The notes: a model not told the origin generated them from the sequence alone. 64,000 nucleotides of DNA from PALSA-612 sp964595575 (GCA_964595575.1 CAZQRA010000005.1:29626-93625), one strand, 5' to 3'. Shown: positions 26,956 through 35,694, numbered from the stretch's first letter. Numbers and translations: made by a program.

Positions 26956-27774
26956 TCAACCGTACCACGCGGGCGCGACGACCCAGGTCCGACCGAGCCG
27001 GCTAAGCCGGGCGGCGGCCTGCCTCGCCTGCGGGAGCTCCTCGAACAGCCCGTAGACGACCGGCCCGGCACCGCTCACGTCGGCCCGAAAGGCTCCCAGA
27101 GCGCGCAAGGCGTCGGCGTGGGGCGAGGAGGCAAGGTCGTTGGCGGGGAGGGAGGCGAGGTCGCGAGGCTCGCGGACCGAGGCGAGGGCCTCGAGCAGGG
27201 CGTGCCTGCGCTCGGCGAACCCCAGGTAGCCCTGCCGCCGGTCGAGCTCCTCGTACACCGCAGCTGTGGACACCTTGACCGCCCCCCGGGGGAGCAGGAG
27301 GACGACCCAGTAGTCCTGCGGGAGATCGAGGGGGCTGAGCACGCTCCCGTCGCCCTGGCCGAGCTGGGGGCCGGGCGAGAGGAAGAACGGGAGGTCGGCC
27401 CCCAGCCGCGCGGCCAGCCTCTCTAGCTCCCGGCCGGCCAGGGGACGCGGCAAGGTCTCGTTGGCCAGGCGGAGGGCGGTGGCGGCGTCGGAGCTCCCTC
27501 CACCCAGGCCCCCGGCCACGGGGATGCGCTTCTCGATGCGCACCGTCCAGCCCGGCGCCACCCCCGCCTCCCGAGCGAGGAGCTCGAGGGCCCTGGTGAC
27601 CAGGGTATCGTCCGGGAACCCGGCGACGCGCAGTCGCAGGGAGGGCGAGAGCGCGACGCGGTCGCAGAGATCGACCCGCTGGTAGACGGTTACGACCTCG
27701 TGCTTTCCGTCCGGCCGCCGCGGCCCCACGACCAGGGCGAGGTTGATCTTGGCCGGAGCAGGACGCTCGCTCAC
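26956..27774 (-). CDS. ispE: 4-diphosphocytidyl-2-C-methyl-D-erythritol kinase
   Basis: 272 residues of the GHMP kinase superfamily: N-terminal APAKINLALVVGPRRPDGKHEV, the ATP-binding PVAGGLGGGSSDAATAL near residue 92, and the C-terminal VSGAGPVVYGLF. It phosphorylates CDP-methylerythritol in the MEP isoprenoid pathway, so this organism uses the non-mevalonate route. The GTG start overlaps the rsmA stop (GTGA). The rsmA-ispE pairing is common in actinobacteria. Confidence 0.94.
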   Translation of the reverse strand: MSERPAPAKINLALVVGPRRPDGKHEVVTVYQRVDLCDRVALSPSLRLRVAGFPDDTLVTRALELLAREAGVAPGWTVRIEKRIPVAGGLGGGSSDAATALRLANETLPRPLAGRELERLAARLGADLPFFLSPGPQLGQGDGSVLSPLDLPQDYWVVLLLPRGAVKVSTAAVYEELDRRQGYLGFAERRHALLEALASVREPRDLASLPANDLASSPHADALRALGAFRADVSGAGPVVYGLFEELPQARQAAARLSRLGRTWVVAPAWYG

Positions 27775-28556
27775 GGAAGGAGGCGGGCGAGCTTCACGAG
27801 CTCTTGGGGAGAGAGCCCTTCCGCCCGCATCGAGGAGGAGAGCCCGAGGGTAGCGAGGGCCCGAGCTGCCCGCTCCCGATCGCAGAAGCCCGCCTGCTCC
27901 AGCGAGTTAGGGAGCGTCTTTCGCCGGTGGGAGAAGGCGGCCTCGACCAGGGCCTTCACCCGGGGCCAGTCTGGGGGAAGGCACCGGCGCCGGAAGGCGA
28001 CGAGGGCCGAGTCGACGCGAGGTCGAGGTCGAAACACCTCCCGGGAGACGGGGTGGAAGCCGGTCTTCTCGGCCGCAAGCTGGATGAGCACGGACACGGC
28101 GCCGTAGGCCTTGCTCCCAGGCTGAGCGAAGAGCCGCTCCGCGATCTCCCTCTGCACCATGACGCACCACACCTCGATCGTCGGCATCCGCTCGATCGTG
28201 TCCATGATCACGGGCACGGCCACGTTGTAGGGGAGGTTGGAGACCAGCTTGGTCGGTGGCGGATCGAGGGAGCTGGGATCGAGGGAGAGAGCGTCCCGGA
28301 AGAGAAGGCGGACGTTGGCGCACCCGCGAAGCGCTGCCTCCAAGTGGGGCTCTAGCGAGCGATCGATCTCGACCGCGTACACGACCCCCACCCGGCAGGC
28401 CAGGAACTGGGTCAGCGCGCCCAGCCCCGGCCCTACCTCGAGCACGACGTCCTCGCTCCCGAGGTCAGCCAGCCGCTCGATGACCCGCAGGATGTTGGGG
28501 TCGACCAAGAAGTGCTGGCCTAGCCCATGCTTGGGAGCTACCGGCAGCCGGCTCAT
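27771..28556 (-). CDS. rsmA: 16S rRNA (adenine1518/1519-N6)-dimethyltransferase
   Basis: 261 residues. Motifs: KHGLGQHFLVDPNILRVI at the N terminus, SAM-binding LEVGPGLGALTQFL, the catalytic SNLPYNVAVP, and the C-terminal helical domain with AFSHRRKTLPNSL. It dimethylates two adenosines near the 3' end of 16S rRNA in ribosome assembly. The ATG at 28556 overlaps the tatD stop (ATGA). An in-frame extension to 29183 overlaps tatD and is not supported. Confidence 0.94.
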   Translation of the reverse strand: MSRLPVAPKHGLGQHFLVDPNILRVIERLADLGSEDVVLEVGPGLGALTQFLACRVGVVYAVEIDRSLEPHLEAALRGCANVRLLFRDALSLDPSSLDPPPTKLVSNLPYNVAVPVIMDTIERMPTIEVWCVMVQREIAERLFAQPGSKAYGAVSVLIQLAAEKTGFHPVSREVFRPRPRVDSALVAFRRRCLPPDWPRVKALVEAAFSHRRKTLPNSLEQAGFCDRERAARALATLGLSSSMRAEGLSPQELVKLARLLP

Positions 28557-29299
28557 GGAAGCCCGAAGGCGGCCCTGGCGTTGGCGTCGATGCGGACGGC
28601 GAGCTCCTCGAGGCTCTCCTCCAGAAGCGCAGCCAGGGCGCGTAGGGTATGGACGAGGAAGGCGGGCTCGTTCGGACGGCCGCGGACAGGCTGGGGGGCG
28701 AGGTAGGGGCTGTCCGTCTCGACCAAGAGCTTGCCGGCGGGGACGAGCGTCGCTGCCCGTCTCAGATCGTTTGCCCGCGGGTAGGTGAGGTTGCCGGCGA
28801 AGGAGACGTAGTAGCCCCGCTCCAGCGCCACGGGGAAAAGCTCCTGCTCCGAGAAGCAGTGGAGGACAACCGTCCCCTGGAAGCCGGCCAGGGCGGAGGC
28901 GGTGTCCTTGGCCGCTCCCCGGCTGTGGACGACGACAGGCAGAGACAGCTCGCCGGCCAAGGCAAGCTGGGCCTCGAGCAAGGCGCGCTGGGCGCCGGCA
29001 GGCGCGACCCCGCGGACGTAGTCGAGGCCTGTCTCCCCCACCGCCACCACCCGCTCGTGGCGAAGGAGACGGTGGAGCTGCGGCAGCCATTCCTCCCCGC
29101 ATGCTCCTGCTTGGTGGGGGTGGACGCCTAGCGCGCAGAACACCCCCGCGTTGCGCTCGGCCAGGGCGAGGGTGGCCCGGCACGAGTCGAGCCCCGATCC
29201 CACCGCGATCACCCGCGTGACCCCAGCCGCGCGGGCGCGCTCGAGGACCTCGGGGACGCGCTCGCCGTACGCGTCCAGGTGAGCGTGGGTGTCGATCAC
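28553..29299 (-). CDS. tatD: TatD family deoxyribonuclease
   Basis: 248 residues of the TatD metal-dependent hydrolase family. Metal ligands are visible in order: IDTHAHLD (HxH), AVGETGLDY (Glu), VVVHSRGA (His), VVLHCFSE (His) and VETDSPYL (Asp). It is a 3'-5' DNA exonuclease or related metalloenzyme. The GTG at 29299 overlaps the metG stop (GTGA). The metG-tatD-rsmA-ispE order is the classic actinobacterial arrangement. Confidence 0.92.
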   Translation of the reverse strand: MIDTHAHLDAYGERVPEVLERARAAGVTRVIAVGSGLDSCRATLALAERNAGVFCALGVHPHQAGACGEEWLPQLHRLLRHERVVAVGETGLDYVRGVAPAGAQRALLEAQLALAGELSLPVVVHSRGAAKDTASALAGFQGTVVLHCFSEQELFPVALERGYYVSFAGNLTYPRANDLRRAATLVPAGKLLVETDSPYLAPQPVRGRPNEPAFLVHTLRALAALLEESLEELAVRIDANARAAFGLP

Positions 29300-30834
29300 G
29301 CCCCAGCGGCGGCCGCTCGAGCCGATGTCGGCGGCTCCACCCGAGGAAAGAGGGGAGGAGCGGGCTCGATACCCTTGGCCGGCTGCAGCCGCCCGGGAAG
29401 CGCTTGCTCCCAGGTCACGTCCTGGGGCTGGCCCAACGCGGCCAGGAGGCGCGGCGCCGTCGCCGGAAGGTACGGGGCCAAGGCCACGGCCAGGGCCCGC
29501 AGCCCGTCGGCGAGATCGTAGAGCACGCGGTCGAGCTCGTCCCCGCGTCGCTCGTCCTTGGCCAGCTCCCACGGGCGCGTCCGCTCCACGTAGGCGTTGA
29601 GGCGGCGCACGAGCTCCCAGATCGTCTCCAGCGCTCCTGTTAGGTCCCAGGCGTCGAGCTGACGGGGGACGGCGTCGTACAGAGCCTGGATCCAGGAAGC
29701 GACCTCGCTCGACCCACCTCCCGCGGGTAGCTCCCCCCCTCGGTAGCGGGCCACCATGGCCGTCGTGCGGGACAAGAGGTTGCCCAGCTCGTTGCCCAGC
29801 TCTCGCTCGTAGCGCTCGTGCAAGCTCTCCACGGAGACGCTTCCGTCCTGGCCGAAGGAGACTGACCGAACTGCCCAGAACCGCACCGCGTCCGCTCCGT
29901 ACACGCCCACCAGCTCCAGCGGGTCGAGGACGTTGCCCAGGGACTTGGACATCTTCCGCTCGTCGAACAGGAGGTAGCCGTGGACGAAGATCTGCCGGGG
30001 TACCTCGTAGCCGGCGGAGAGGAGCATGGCCGGCCAGTACACGCAGTGGAAGCGGAGGATGTCCTTGGCCATGAGGTGGCGGGCGGCCGGCCAGAAGACC
30101 GGGATCAGGTCGTGGCCCGGCCGCGCGTAGGTGAGCGCGCTCAGGTAGTTGACAAGGGCGTCCGCCCACACGTAGGCGACCTGGCTCTCGTCCCAGGGGA
30201 GGGGGATGCCCCAGGGCTGGCCGGCGCGGCTGATCGAGAAGTCCTGCAGACCCTGGGCGATGAAGCTCCGAGCCTCGTTGTAGCGAAAGCGGGGAAGCAC
30301 GAAGTCGGGGCGCTCGTCGTAGAGGCGGAGCAGGCGCTCCTGGTAGGCAGAGAGACGGAAGAAGTAGTTCTGCTCCTCGATGTACTCGACCCGATCGCCG
30401 TGGTTCGGGCACGCCCCGTCCACGAGGTCGGCCTCTGCCTTGAAGGCCTCGCAGCCCACGCAGTAGAGCCCCGCGTAGGTTCCCTGGTAGATGTCACCGG
30501 CCCGGTACATGCGGGCGAGGAACTCGCGCACGAAGGCCTTGTGGCCGTCGTCGGAGGTACGGATGAAGAAGTCCGGCTCGGCGCCGACACGCGCCGGCAG
30601 CTCCCGCCAGACCACGGCCATGCGATCGACGTACTCGCGGGGCTGGAGCCCCTGCTCGCGGGCTACGCGGTAGACCTGGGTCGCGTGCTCGTCGACCCCG
30701 GTCAGGAAGAAGGTCTCGTCCCCCCGCTGCTTGCGGTGCCGGACGAGGATGTCGGCCGCGATCGTGGTGTAGGCGTGGCCGATGTGGGGGGTCGAGTTGA
30801 CGTAGTAGATAGGGGTCGTGAGGTAGAAGCGCAT
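29296..30834 (-). CDS. metG: Methionyl-tRNA synthetase
   Basis: 512 residues, the short MetG form without a C-terminal tRNA-binding domain. The class I signatures are TPHIGHAYTTIAAD (HIGH) near residue 16 and FDERKMSKSLGN (KMSKS) near 300. A single metal-binding knuckle reads CVGCEAF...CPNHG. It charges initiator and elongator tRNA-Met. A TATGAT -10 box ends 8 nt before the ATG. The upstream M23 frame runs 341 nt into this gene and is probably mis-extended. Confidence 0.95.
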   Translation of the reverse strand: MRFYLTTPIYYVNSTPHIGHAYTTIAADILVRHRKQRGDETFFLTGVDEHATQVYRVAREQGLQPREYVDRMAVVWRELPARVGAEPDFFIRTSDDGHKAFVREFLARMYRAGDIYQGTYAGLYCVGCEAFKAEADLVDGACPNHGDRVEYIEEQNYFFRLSAYQERLLRLYDERPDFVLPRFRYNEARSFIAQGLQDFSISRAGQPWGIPLPWDESQVAYVWADALVNYLSALTYARPGHDLIPVFWPAARHLMAKDILRFHCVYWPAMLLSAGYEVPRQIFVHGYLLFDERKMSKSLGNVLDPLELVGVYGADAVRFWAVRSVSFGQDGSVSVESLHERYERELGNELGNLLSRTTAMVARYRGGELPAGGGSSEVASWIQALYDAVPRQLDAWDLTGALETIWELVRRLNAYVERTRPWELAKDERRGDELDRVLYDLADGLRALAVALAPYLPATAPRLLAALGQPQDVTWEQALPGRLQPAKGIEPAPPLFPRVEPPTSARAAAAGA

Positions 30835-32353
30835 CCCCGGAGATCATAGGCGGCGGCCCGATCCCCTCCCCGGGGACGGGTGGGCCCACCGGGCGGCGGG
30901 TCCGGAGGAGGACCAAGGCGACGAGGGCGAGGAGGAAAAGCCCGCCCGCCGCCAGGAGGAAGAGCCGGTCGACGATGGCGACTCCCTGCTCCCGAGAAGG
31001 AAGGGCGGGGCGAGCCGCGTCTGCCGGCGGCAACGCGGCGCGCGGGGCGGCCGCGACCGGCCTGCCCCCAAGGGGCGCTACCCGCCTCTCCTCCCGGGGC
31101 GTCCCCGGGAGGGCGCGGGCGAGGAGGAAGGGAGCAAGGAGGGCTCGCGCCTCTGTCTGGAACCCCGGGCGCCCCGCCGCCCTGGTCGCGATCGCGGGCG
31201 GCGTGGCGGAGCGAGCGCCCCGGCGAGGCCGGAAGGGCTCTCGCCTCGGGGGAGGAGGGCCCGCCGACGGACCGAGACGTCTCGGGGCCCGACCGCGATC
31301 GACCCCTCCACCGCGGACGACCTGAAGGCGGAGCGGAGGCAACGCCGTCCGGGTCGTGACGTCGGCCCGCCTCCCAGGCACCGCGGCCGGGCCCGAGCCT
31401 GGCCTCTTCCCGAGGGGGAGCTTGGAGGTCCTCACGGCATCCCGCCCAGACGCTCCCCCCGAGGGCGCGAGGTGCCCGCGCGCCGGGCGAGTCGAGCGAG
31501 GCTGGATCGAGTCCTGGATCGGCCCCTCGCCCTCACCGCTTGCGCCTCCAGGGTCCCCTTGGGCAGGGGGGAAGACGGCAGAGGGAGGAGGGCCGGTTGC
31601 CGAGGTACCGGAATCGGAGGCTCGGACCGAAGAAGAGGTGGGAAGCTCTGTCGCCCCGGAAGAGCCTGGATCGGACGCGACAGGCGAGCCGGCCGGCTCG
31701 GCAGCCGCCGCCTCCGATCCCGAGGAGACAGGGGACGGGCTCGGGGCAGGCGGGGTCGAGGGAGGTCTCTCCGCCTGCGAGGGCAGCGCCTCTCTCGTCG
31801 GGGGACCGGGCGGGGCCGGGGGCGCCGGCGCCGAGCCCGAGGGGGCAGGCTCGGGCGCGGGCGAGCCAGGCTGAGCAATGGGAAGCGGGGCCTGCTCCCG
31901 CGCGGGGAGGAGCGACAGGGGATCCACGTACCCCTGAGGATCGGAGGTGAGGCGCACGCCGAGGTGGACGTAGGGCTCGTCGACCTCGGGCTCCCCGCTC
32001 GGCCCGATCGTCCCCACCGCCTCTCCCTCGGCCACCTCCGCCCCCTTGCGCGTGGAGACCGACCCCAGATGGACGAGCGTGACCGAGTAGCCGTCGTCGG
32101 TCTCGATGGTGACGGTCAAGCCGTGCCTCGGCACCGTGCCGGCGAAGGCGACGGAGCCGGCGGCCGGGGCTCGTACCGGCGCCCCCTTGGAGCCGCCGAT
32201 ATCGACCCCTCGGTGTTGACCGGCGACGTAGGGATTCGACCCCAGCGCGAACGGGCGGAGCACGGGGCCGTCGGACGGCCAGCTCCAGGCGCCGGCAGGC
32301 CCGGGGAAGAGCGACACCACGAGCGCGGCGAGGGCGAGAGCCCGGCCACCCAT
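30494..32353 (-). CDS. Secreted M23-like (LytM) protein with proline-rich stalk and C-terminal anchor; 3' end doubtful
   Basis: Signal peptide (residues 1-22), then an M23 LytM domain (25-150) with GQHRGVDIGG (zinc His/Asp) and PYVHLGVRL. In active M23 peptidases the last motif is HXH; here it reads YVH, so the catalytic first His is missing and the protein may be a non-enzymatic activator. A long Pro/Ser/Ala/Gly-rich stalk and a membrane helix (FLLAAGGLFLLALVALVLL, about 475-495) follow. Open frame continues to 30494, overlapping metG by 341 nt. The natural end is probably near 30844, where the neighbouring frame has a TGA, implying an indel in the tail. The start has a perfect AAGGAGG Shine-Dalgarno. 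Confidence 0.7.
   Translation of the reverse strand: MGGRALALAALVVSLFPGPAGAWSWPSDGPVLRPFALGSNPYVAGQHRGVDIGGSKGAPVRAPAAGSVAFAGTVPRHGLTVTIETDDGYSVTLVHLGSVSTRKGAEVAEGEAVGTIGPSGEPEVDEPYVHLGVRLTSDPQGYVDPLSLLPAREQAPLPIAQPGSPAPEPAPSGSAPAPPAPPGPPTREALPSQAERPPSTPPAPSPSPVSSGSEAAAAEPAGSPVASDPGSSGATELPTSSSVRASDSGTSATGPPPSAVFPPAQGDPGGASGEGEGPIQDSIQPRSTRPARGHLAPSGGASGRDAVRTSKLPLGKRPGSGPAAVPGRRADVTTRTALPPLRLQVVRGGGVDRGRAPRRLGPSAGPPPPRREPFRPRRGARSATPPAIATRAAGRPGFQTEARALLAPFLLARALPGTPREERRVAPLGGRPVAAAPRAALPPADAARPALPSREQGVAIVDRLFLLAAGGLFLLALVALVLLRTRRPVGPPVPGEGIGPPPMISGDALLPHDPYLLRQLDPPHRPRLHHDRGRHPRPAPQAAGGRDLLPDRGRRARDPGLPRSPRAGAPAPRVRRSHGRGLAGAAGACRRRAGLLHPYLRRRPQGLRARVPRPHVPGR
30843..30848 (-). promoter_or_regulatory. 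-10 box TATGAT for metG
   Basis: TATGAT, close to the consensus TATAAT, ends 8 nt before the metG ATG. It implies a leaderless start for the metG-tatD-rsmA-ispE operon. Confidence 0.55.
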
Positions 32354-32358
32354 GCGAG

Positions 32359-32365
32359 CCTCCTT
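32359..32365 (-). promoter_or_regulatory. Ribosome binding site AAGGAGG of the M23-like gene
   Basis: A full-length Shine-Dalgarno AAGGAGG sits 5 nt before the ATG at 32353. It stands out because many operon-leading genes in this window lack one. Confidence 0.7.
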
Positions 32366-32451
32366 CTCGTTGACTGCAACGCGAACGCGATCCAGGCTAG
32401 CGGGCTCCCCCGGCCGCCGCTAGCGGCGATTGCACGATTGGCGAAGATCTG

Positions 32452-33258
32452 TTACAGCTGCGCGCGATAGAGGCGGTTGCGGGGAACGCCGGTGAGACGG
32501 GATACGATCTCGGCCGCCTGCCCCCTGGCTACTCCCGCCGACACGAGGTCGGCGACTGCCCCAGCGGCGGCGTCGACGTCCGGCCCCGCCACCGGCCCAG
32601 GAGCCACCACGAGCGTGACCTCTCCCTTGGGCGGCTCGACGAGTCGTCGGGCGACGTCGGCCGCGGTGCCCCTGATCACCTCCTCGAAGGCCTTGGTCAG
32701 CTCCCGGCACACTGCCACCCGACGCGCGGGCAGCGCCCGAGCCAGGGAGGCGAGCGAGCGGGGAAGGCGGCGGGGAGACTCGAAGGCGACGGCGGCGTGA
32801 GGCCAAGCGGCCAGCTCTCGCCACAGGGCGGCCAGCGCCTTCTCCCCGCGGGGGAGGTAGCCGAGAAACTGGTAGCGATCGGCAACGTAGCCGCTGGCCA
32901 CCAGGGCAGTCTCGACGGCGGAGGGGCCGGGTAGGACTGTCACGGGAACGCCGGCCTCCAGGCACGCGGCCACGAGCCGGGCCCCGGGATCGCTGATGGC
33001 GGGAAGGCCGGCGTCGCTCACGAGGGCCACCCGCTCCCCCGCCTGGAGGCGAGGAAGGACCTCCGCTACCCGCCTGGCCTCGTTGTGCTCGTGGTAGCTC
33101 AGGAGGCGGGCAGGCTCGATTCCATGCCGATAGAAGAGGAGGCGGGCGCGACGGGTGTCCTCGCAGAGGACGAGGTCGGCCTCCTTGAGCTCCCGGAGGA
33201 CGCGAAGGGTCACGTCCTCCAGGTTCCCGATCGGCGTCGCGCAGACGGCAAGCGGCAT
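32452..33258 (-). CDS. rsmI: 16S rRNA (cytidine1402-2'-O)-methyltransferase
   Basis: 268 residues of the RsmI (YraL) family of tetrapyrrole-methylase-like enzymes. Motifs: CATPIGNLEDVTLRVLRELKEAD, LCEDTRRARLLF, VALVSDAGLPAISDPG and VLPGPSAVETALVASG. It modifies C1402 in the ribosomal P site. It starts 3 nt after the glucokinase stop and is cotranscribed with it. Confidence 0.95.
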   Translation of the reverse strand: MPLAVCATPIGNLEDVTLRVLRELKEADLVLCEDTRRARLLFYRHGIEPARLLSYHEHNEARRVAEVLPRLQAGERVALVSDAGLPAISDPGARLVAACLEAGVPVTVLPGPSAVETALVASGYVADRYQFLGYLPRGEKALAALWRELAAWPHAAVAFESPRRLPRSLASLARALPARRVAVCRELTKAFEEVIRGTAADVARRLVEPPKGEVTLVVAPGPVAGPDVDAAAGAVADLVSAGVARGQAAEIVSRLTGVPRNRLYRAQL

Positions 33259-33261
33259 CGG

Positions 33262-34176
33262 CTAGCCGTCGGTGGCCGCAGCCTGAAAGCCGATGAGCGC
33301 GGCTCCGATCATGCCTGCCTCTCCCCCCAGCTCGGCAGGGACGACGCGGACGATGTCCCGGGCCGGCGGCAACGCCTCCTGGGCCAGCGCCCGTCGCGCC
33401 GGCTCGATCAGGAGGTCGAACGCTACCCCGAAGCCGCCCCCGATCACCACCCGCTCGGGGTTGAAGATGTTGACGAGACTGGCGATCCCAGCCCCCAGCC
33501 GCTCGCCGAGCTCGGCCATGGCGGCGAGCGCCCCCCGATCGCCGGCGCGGGCGGCGGCCACGAGAGATCGGGCATCGGCCGCGGGGCCGAGGACCCGTCT
33601 CGCCATCCCGGCGGCGGCAGTACCCGAGGCCAGCGCCTCGAAGTGGCCGTGCCCGCGACAGGCCCCCTGGCACCGCCGGCCCCGGTACTGGAGCACCATG
33701 TGGCCCAGCTCGGCGGCGGCGCCCACCGCCCCCCGGTACAGCCGGCCGTCGAGGACGAGCCCGCCCCCGATGCCGGTGCCCAACGTGAGCATGACCATGT
33801 GCCGAGCGCCCCTTCCCGCTCCCGCCGTCCACTCGGCCAGGGCGGCGGCGTTGGCGTCGTTGTCCACGGCCGTCGGCAGCCGGAACCGCTCGCTGCCCCA
33901 GGCCCGCAGGGAGACGCCGGCCAGGGGGATGTGAACCGAGAACACCGCGGTCCCCTCCCGCTGGTCGACGGTGGAGGGAACGCCGATCCCGACCGCGACT
34001 ACCGTGCCGTCGCGCAGCTCCTCCACCAGCGAGGCGATGGCGTCGAGCAGAGCCTCCTGGGATTCGAGCGGGGTGGGGCACTCCCTGGCGACGGCGACGC
34101 GCCCTGCCTGGTCGACGAGCCCGGCCAGGATCTTCGTCCCCCCCACGTCCACGCCGATAGCCCGCTCCTCGCTCAT
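33262..34176 (-). CDS. ROK family glucokinase
   Basis: 304 residues of the ROK (repressor, ORF, kinase) family without an N-terminal DNA-binding domain, so an enzyme. ATP site IGVDVGGTKILAGLVD, sugar-binding VDNDANAAALAE and GTGIGGGLVLDGRLYRGAVGAAAELGHM (key residues GTGIGGG, E, H), and a cysteine cluster CQGACRGHGHFEALASG that departs from the usual CXCGXXGC. It likely phosphorylates glucose, linking to glycolytic genes nearby. A TATGGT -10-like box (34189-34194) overlaps the -10 box of the divergent LCP gene. Confidence 0.88.
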   Translation of the reverse strand: MSEERAIGVDVGGTKILAGLVDQAGRVAVARECPTPLESQEALLDAIASLVEELRDGTVVAVGIGVPSTVDQREGTAVFSVHIPLAGVSLRAWGSERFRLPTAVDNDANAAALAEWTAGAGRGARHMVMLTLGTGIGGGLVLDGRLYRGAVGAAAELGHMVLQYRGRRCQGACRGHGHFEALASGTAAAGMARRVLGPAADARSLVAAARAGDRGALAAMAELGERLGAGIASLVNIFNPERVVIGGGFGVAFDLLIEPARRALAQEALPPARDIVRVVPAELGGEAGMIGAALIGFQAAATDG

Positions 34177-34186
34177 CGCCTGCGGC

Positions 34187-34194
34187 TACCATAA
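34187..34194. promoter_or_regulatory. Overlapping divergent -10 boxes between glucokinase and LCP genes
   Basis: TACCATAA on the plus strand gives TACCAT (34187-34192) upstream of the LCP ATG at 34203. On the minus strand it gives TATGGT (34194-34189) upstream of the glucokinase ATG at 34176. The divergent spacer is only 26 bp, so the two promoters cannot be occupied together. Confidence 0.4.
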
Positions 34195-34202
34195 CCCGCC
34201 GC

Positions 34203-35381
34203 ATGCCCGGCGAGGAGAAGCCGTACCGCCTCTACCGCGCTGGGCGCCCGCGGCCTCGACGACCCCTGCCCCCCTTACCCTCCCGGCGAGAGCGGCCTAC
34301 CCGCGAGCGCCGGCCCTCTCCTCCGCCCTCGGCTCCCCGACGGCCTCGCTCCCGCCGGCGCCTGCTCCTGCGGGCGCTTGGGATCGGGATCGCCCTCTTT
34401 CTCCTGTGGCTTGCCGCCTGGGGGCTCGCCGGCTACTTCGCCTTCAGGGAGGGGGTGGCCAAGGCCAACGACCGGCTGCCGGCCTCCGTGCGCCGTCAGC
34501 TGGCGGGCGGAAGCGGCCTTCCCTTGACGAGCGCCCAGACCATCCTCCTCCTGGGCACGGACACCGGCCCCGGCCGCAGAGGCCTTCGCCACTCGGACTC
34601 GATCATGCTCGTCCGCACCGATCCCGACCACCACCGGGTCGCCTACCTCTCCATCCCCCGCGACCTGAGGGTGGAGATCCCCGGCTACGGGGTCGACAAG
34701 ATCAACGTGGCCTACCAGGCAGGCGGGCCGGCCCTAGCGGTGCGCACCGTCCGCAGGCTGACCGGGCTTGCCATCGACCACGTCGTCCTCGTCGACTTCT
34801 CCCGCTTTCGGGAGCTGATCGACGCCGTGGGAGGGATCGAGGTAGACGTGCCGGCCCCCATCGTCTCCGACCGTTTCGACTGCCCCCTCAAGACCGAGGA
34901 GGCCTGCGCCCGCTGGCCCGGCTGGCGGTTCGCCAAGGGCAAGCAGCACATGGACGGGCGACGAGCCCTGGTCTACACCCGCATCCGCGTGAACAGGCTC
35001 AACCCGGCCGACAACGACCTTACCCGGGCCGAGCGGCAGCAGCAGGTGGTCCAGGCCCTCGCCTCCAAGCTCGCCAGCGTGAGCACCTTCCTCGACCTTC
35101 CCTTCGTCGGCGACGACCTCCTGGCGCCGCTCGCCACCGATCTCAGCCCGGGCGACCTCCTCCAGCTCGGCTGGGTCTACTGGCGGGCAGATGCCGGCCG
35201 GGCGATCCACTGCCGACTGGGGGGGCAGCCCGAGGGCGGCTACATCGTGAGCGAGGTCGATCGCAACCTCGCCGTCATCTCCATGTTCAAGGGCGACTCC
35301 GCCCTCCAGCCGCCGCCGCCTGGATCGGGCACCTTTGGGCCGGGCTGCGTCGAGGGCAGGCGCTCGCTGGGCGCCCGCTGA
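34203..35381 (+). CDS. LCP (LytR-CpsA-Psr) family cell-wall ligase
   Basis: 392 residues: an Arg/Pro-rich cytoplasmic N terminus (1-58), one membrane span (LRALGIGIALFLLWLAAWGLAGY) and an extracellular LCP domain. Conserved pyrophosphate-lipid binding residues appear in LLLGTDTG, RHSDSIMLVRTDP, SIPRDLRVEIPGYG, KINVAYQAGG and GGIEVDV. LCP enzymes attach teichoic acid or other glycopolymers to peptidoglycan. It is convergent with the FmdB-type gene. Confidence 0.92.
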   Translation: MPGEEKPYRLYRAGRPRPRRPLPPLPSRRERPTRERRPSPPPSAPRRPRSRRRLLLRALGIGIALFLLWLAAWGLAGYFAFREGVAKANDRLPASVRRQLAGGSGLPLTSAQTILLLGTDTGPGRRGLRHSDSIMLVRTDPDHHRVAYLSIPRDLRVEIPGYGVDKINVAYQAGGPALAVRTVRRLTGLAIDHVVLVDFSRFRELIDAVGGIEVDVPAPIVSDRFDCPLKTEEACARWPGWRFAKGKQHMDGRRALVYTRIRVNRLNPADNDLTRAERQQQVVQALASKLASVSTFLDLPFVGDDLLAPLATDLSPGDLLQLGWVYWRADAGRAIHCRLGGQPEGGYIVSEVDRNLAVISMFKGDSALQPPPPGSGTFGPGCVEGRRSLGAR

Positions 35382-35411
35382 GGCCTAAGGCCGGAGAGCC
35401 CGCTAGGCCTC
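35380..35411. terminator. Hairpin between the LCP and FmdB-type genes
   Basis: Arms GAGGCCTA (35380-35387) and TAGGCCTC (35404-35411) form an 8-bp perfect stem that overlaps both stop codons of the convergent genes. A bidirectional terminator role is inferred. Confidence 0.5.
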
Positions 35412-35687
35412 CGTCTTTCGCGCCTCCTCCTTGTCCTTCGCGACCGCCTTTGCCCCCTCGTCCGACTTCGCCGGCTCGCCGTCTCCTGCCCCCTCCTTCT
35501 TGCGCTTGCCTCGACCGTAGTCGGTGGAGTAGAAGCCCGAGCCCTTGAAGAACACGGGAACGGGGTGGAGCACCTTGGTCAGGGGGCCGTCGCCGCACAC
35601 CTCGCAGGCGCGGGGCGGATCCTCGTCGATCCGGTGGAACACCTCGATCAGGTGCCCGCTCGGGCAACGGTACTCGTAGGTCGGCAT
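35403..35687 (-). CDS. FmdB-type zinc ribbon protein
   Basis: 94 residues. The N-terminal 45 are the regulatory FmdB/CxxC_CxxC_SSSS zinc-ribbon: MPTYEYRCPSGHLIEVF and CEVCGDGPLTKVLHPVPVFFKGSGFYSTDY. The first zinc pair here is C-x-x-G-H rather than CxxC. The C terminus is a Lys/Glu-rich low-complexity tail. Function is not established. The start is 7 nt after a TAGCCT -10 box (35695-35700). Confidence 0.88.
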   Translation of the reverse strand: MPTYEYRCPSGHLIEVFHRIDEDPPRACEVCGDGPLTKVLHPVPVFFKGSGFYSTDYGRGKRKKEGAGDGEPAKSDEGAKAVAKDKEEARKTEA

Positions 35688-35694
35688 CGCTCAG

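Noticed and set aside
31300..32000. Coding ORFs on the plus strand opposite the M23 stalk (31356-31874, 31472-32470)
   Set aside because: They are the antisense reading of the Pro/Ala/Gly-rich stalk, low complexity, with no start signals.
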